DNA of 8,561 bases from an uncultured Pedobacter sp. (lineage in GTDB: Bacteria > Bacteroidota > Bacteroidia > Sphingobacteriales > Sphingobacteriaceae). Every line of letters starts with the position of its first letter. Position 1 is the first letter of the stretch. The stretch covers positions 1 to 8,561 of the forward strand of contig CAMLDJ010000242.1 in NCBI GenBank assembly GCA_946478755.1, read 5' to 3'. A program made the translations under genes and the position numbers. Below are positions 6,052 through 8,561 of this stretch, in pieces. The notes under the pieces are model-generated. The model was given only the letters and a program-made list of their open reading frames with translations. It was not told where the DNA came from and searched no databases.

Positions 6052-8139
6052 TTAAATTTCGCCATTCCTTTTACGGAAGAACCACTCCGTTGTAAGCAAT
6101 AACATGATCAGTGCAAACAGCCATTTAAAGTTAATCAATTCTTCATATCTCCGATCTTCATAACTCAATGTTTTGATTTGGTCATTCGCCTTTATGGCGT
6201 CAATTACTTTTAATAAATCCTGAGGCATATACATTTTACCCCCGGTTTGGGCCGACATGGTATTCAGCAACTGATGATTGGCAACGGTTTGCTGGTACTC
6301 TGCAACCATCGCGTTTACGTAGAAAACCCCTTGAGCCATGTATTTCTTATCGCCCAGAAGGGTCGATGCAGTATAGGTATAATTACCTGCCGGCAACATT
6401 CCTGCATCGAGCTGATAAGCGGCGTCTGTTCTTGAAAAAAGGAATTTATAGTCCGTACCTGCTTCGTTTTTTATGGTAATATTCACATCAGGTGTATTTA
6501 GCGGAACGTAACTGTCGTTGTATAAAACCGCATTAAGAACTATATTTTCATTTTCATCAAAAGTATTTGCCGAGGTATAAACTCTAAATTTCCTTTTATC
6601 GTCTTTAACTGAAAGATACTGAACTACCTTTGAGACCAGATTATTGAAGATAGCGGGTTCCTGTTGTGTCTCCCCAGCTTCAGAAAGTTTCCATCTCCAC
6701 AACCCCTCGCCCACTAAAAAACCTGTTTTCCGACCATTGTCCTGCATAAAAAACAATTGCGGATCATCGGTGTCAATTTTTCCAATGCGCTGGTTCAATA
6801 CGATCGAGCTGTTCCCATTTAAAACCATTTTGCCAATGGGAGCTTGCAACGGATCAAAAGCTTCAATTTGCTTCACTGTCACCTGATCCATATCAAATAA
6901 CGTGAAGCCACTATTCACATGACTAAATGTTTCCTGCAATGCATTGCTGCTCCCACTAAATCTAGCCTGATCTTGCAGCTGATTAAATGCATTTAAATTT
7001 GTCTGGGCACCAAGTACATACCACAAAGCAACCTTTTCCGAACCCAGTTTTTTGATAAATGCAGTCGCATCATATAGTGTCGAAGGTAACTGATAAAGTA
7101 TCACCAGACCATAATCATTCCCGTTCAGCGCATTCATATCCCCGGCCAGGACAACCTTTACCTCAAAATTTTTGTTTAGCGTGATGGCCTGTTTCAAGGC
7201 GGTAATATCAGGGTGCGGGGCTGCAGCCGCAATCAATACCTTTTGTTTTGTATCTATTACATCGACAAAAATACTTTGTACATTGTTTTTTTCGGATATC
7301 TCCTCTTTTAAGGGGCTTAGCTGCACGGTATATTTTTGCAAACCGACCTTCGTAGCCCTGAGCTTAACAGGGATGTTTTTTACAAGGGCAGCCGAATTAA
7401 CCACCAGCTTTTCTTCGTATATTTTTTTGCCATTTGCGATTACTGAAAGCAGGCTTGTTTCGCCGGCAGCTTCAAAGGCCTGCACTTGCACCTCAACGGT
7501 AAATTCATTATCAAGATAAACCAGGTTGTTATGATTTATATTGGCAATCAGCAGGTCCTTTTTTGGAATCGTATCTCCCAGCGCAATGGTATATACAGGA
7601 GCTCTTAACTTATTTAGTTCGTAAAGCGGGCTTCCGCCACGGTTAAAAATTCCATCAGAGGCTAGGATCACTGCACCAACATTTCTGTTCAGATACTCAT
7701 CGTTCAGCCTATTGATCAGTAGGGCTGAATTACTCAATTTGCCTTTGTTTGAAAAATCAAAGCCATTTTTGACACGGTCACTAAAATTATAGATTTTCAA
7801 GTCATAGTGCTCAGACAGCCGATCGGCAAGGCCTTGCATTTCCTGTTCGTATCGACGCGGATTAAAACCAGAAGCCACTATATTCCCTACAGACAGAGAA
7901 TTGTCTTGTCCGATTATAATAATGGGCTTCTCTGGCTTATAGGACACCGTTTTGATCAAAGGAGCAAACAGCAGCAATCCGATTGCAGTCGTTACAAGTA
8001 TGCGAATTGCGGCCAATAAGTAACGCAGTTTTTTATCCAGATGCCTCGTTCTGCCGTATAAGAGCCAGGCAAACAATCCACCTATGAGCAGGCAGGCCAG
8101 CAGGCACAAGAAAGTAGATAAGTTAAAAGAATCGCTCAT
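6052..8139 (-). CDS. Membrane-anchored VWA-domain protein, function unknown
   Basis: This 695-residue protein of a type common in Bacteroidota has three predicted helices: about 8-28, 40-61 and 672-688. The basic loop GRTRHLDKKLR between the first two and the basic tail FRKRNGEI suggest both are cytoplasmic, leaving the large middle part in the periplasm. That part holds a VWA-like domain (about 72-190) with an intact metal-site motif DNSLS (Asp79, Ser81, Ser83). A further loop LASDGIF (Asp162) and strand VYTIALGD also fit VWA. Next comes an immunoglobulin-like stretch (about 197-292). A Rossmann/glutamine-amidotransferase-like region without a visible catalytic triad follows (about 298-510, with GEGLWRWKL at 477-485). 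A second beta-sandwich lies at about 525-608. It differs from the shorter BatA/BatB proteins and no Bat genes are nearby. A protein-binding or envelope role is inferred only. Confidence 0.85.
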   Translation of the reverse strand: MSDSFNLSTFLCLLACLLIGGLFAWLLYGRTRHLDKKLRYLLAAIRILVTTAIGLLLFAPLIKTVSYKPEKPIIIIGQDNSLSVGNIVASGFNPRRYEQEMQGLADRLSEHYDLKIYNFSDRVKNGFDFSNKGKLSNSALLINRLNDEYLNRNVGAVILASDGIFNRGGSPLYELNKLRAPVYTIALGDTIPKKDLLIANINHNNLVYLDNEFTVEVQVQAFEAAGETSLLSVIANGKKIYEEKLVVNSAALVKNIPVKLRATKVGLQKYTVQLSPLKEEISEKNNVQSIFVDVIDTKQKVLIAAAAPHPDITALKQAITLNKNFEVKVVLAGDMNALNGNDYGLVILYQLPSTLYDATAFIKKLGSEKVALWYVLGAQTNLNAFNQLQDQARFSGSSNALQETFSHVNSGFTLFDMDQVTVKQIEAFDPLQAPIGKMVLNGNSSIVLNQRIGKIDTDDPQLFFMQDNGRKTGFLVGEGLWRWKLSEAGETQQEPAIFNNLVSKVVQYLSVKDDKRKFRVYTSANTFDENENIVLNAVLYNDSYVPLNTPDVNITIKNEAGTDYKFLFSRTDAAYQLDAGMLPAGNYTYTASTLLGDKKYMAQGVFYVNAMVAEYQQTVANHQLLNTMSAQTGGKMYMPQDLLKVIDAIKANDQIKTLSYEDRRYEELINFKWLFALIMLLLTTEWFFRKRNGEI

Positions 8140-8337
8140 ACGTATTCGATAAAGATGCTAATTTTCAACCAATCTGCGAAGCATTTTACCTAAGTTTACT
8201 ATGACACAGGCTGCCAAAATCTGAATGTGTTTTGAGTTTTTTATCACCAGCCAGTGCAACTTTCCATTATCGGCTCCAGTTTAAGGGCATGGCAAACCGA
8301 TGAAGACAAATCTGCAGCAGGCCAAGCTATTTGAACA
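8140..8337. other. Intergenic region between the VWA gene and the fabG-like terminator
   Basis: About 200 bases with no convincing coding sequence on either strand; the longest frames are short and unlike any family. It should contain the promoter of the minus-strand VWA-TRIC unit, but I find no exact TAnnTTTG match on the minus strand. No repeat stands out. Confidence 0.5.
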
Positions 8338-8371
8338 AAAAAGGCTGCACAATCATTTGTGCAGCCTTTTT
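8338..8371 (-). terminator. Intrinsic terminator of the FabG-like gene
   Basis: A perfect 15-bp stem (8338-8352 with 8357-8371) closes a four-base loop. The core GGCTGCACAA is flanked by A-runs on the left and T-runs on the right. Read on the minus strand, six T's follow the hairpin, 14 bases after the stop of the FabG-like gene. The symmetry would allow termination from the other side too. Confidence 0.9.
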
Positions 8372-8385
8372 CTGATCAGGGTTAA

Positions 8386-8561
8386 TTATAGCATTCCGCC
8401 GCAAACCGACAGTACCTGTCCGGTCACATAGGAGCTCATTTCTGAAGCCAGAAATACACATACGTTTGCTACATCTTCAGTTTCCCCAGCCCTTTTCAAT
8501 GGGATACCTTCTTCCCAGCCTTTTACAACTTTGGGATCCAGCACATCAGTCATCTCCGTAC
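8386..8561 (-). CDS. Short-chain dehydrogenase/reductase (FabG-like), C-terminal fragment; 5' end outside the window
   Basis: The minus-strand frame is open to the window edge and ends with TAA at 8386-8388. About 58 residues are visible. IPLKRAGETEDVANVCVFLASE followed by MSSYVTGQVLSVCGGML is the standard C-terminus of FabG-type SDR enzymes (P..R.G...DVA....FLAS...YVTGQ.L.V.GG). These reduce 3-oxoacyl-carrier-protein with NADPH in fatty-acid synthesis, though close relatives act on other ketones or alcohols. The coenzyme site (TGxxxGxG) and catalytic Ser-Tyr-Lys lie outside the window, so the exact substrate cannot be judged. A clean terminator follows directly. Confidence 0.9.
   Translation of the reverse strand, partial: TEMTDVLDPKVVKGWEEGIPLKRAGETEDVANVCVFLASEMSSYVTGQVLSVCGGML

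Noticed and set aside
7172..7519. 115-residue plus-strand frame opposite the VWA gene
   Set aside because: It is a shadow of the VWA gene: Cys/Phe/Ser-rich with no family-like pattern, while the minus strand has a complete, motif-bearing protein.
8240..8334. Short plus-strand frame (about 30 residues) ending TGA before the terminator
   Set aside because: No plausible start context, no recognisable features, and no codon pattern distinguishing it from intergenic DNA.

Overview
The window looks like ordinary chromosomal DNA from a Bacteroidota species, most likely a Sphingobacteriaceae member such as Pedobacter or Mucilaginibacter. The support for this is the near absence of Shine-Dalgarno sequences, A/T-rich leaders before start codons, Bacteroidota-type promoter elements (TTTG about 21 bases before TAnnTTTG), and proteins of typical Bacteroidota type. 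The family assignment is inferred from protein style, not from a database match.

Layout, plus strand: the 3' end of carA (carbamoyl-phosphate synthase small subunit); a two-gene ABC-2 exporter (ATPase then permease, 6 bases apart); aqpZ (water channel) ending in a clear intrinsic terminator; eno (enolase) with its own consensus promoter and a second strong terminator; a 62-residue two-helix membrane protein; a roughly 240-base stretch that seems to hold the frameshifted, start-less remains of a small lipoprotein gene; and a DivIC/FtsB-like division protein.

Minus strand: a 695-residue membrane-anchored protein with a von Willebrand factor A domain, followed 11 bases later by a TRIC/UPF0126 channel-like protein, probably one operon. 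Its last gene converges on the divIC-like gene, and the two stop codons overlap within the tetranucleotide TTAA. At the right edge, the C-terminal end of a FabG-like short-chain dehydrogenase on the minus strand ends before a perfect hairpin terminator.

The genes do not form one pathway. They are pyrimidine/arginine precursor synthesis, glycolysis, water transport, an exporter of unknown substrate and cell division. I see no CRISPR array, tRNA, rRNA, insertion sequence or defence system, and no clear novel system. The most interesting material is regulatory and structural: stem-loops just upstream of three plus-strand genes, a promoter overlapping the preceding terminator, a possibly leaderless divIC-like transcript, the overlapping convergent stops, the lipoprotein pseudogene, and the VWA-TRIC pairing.
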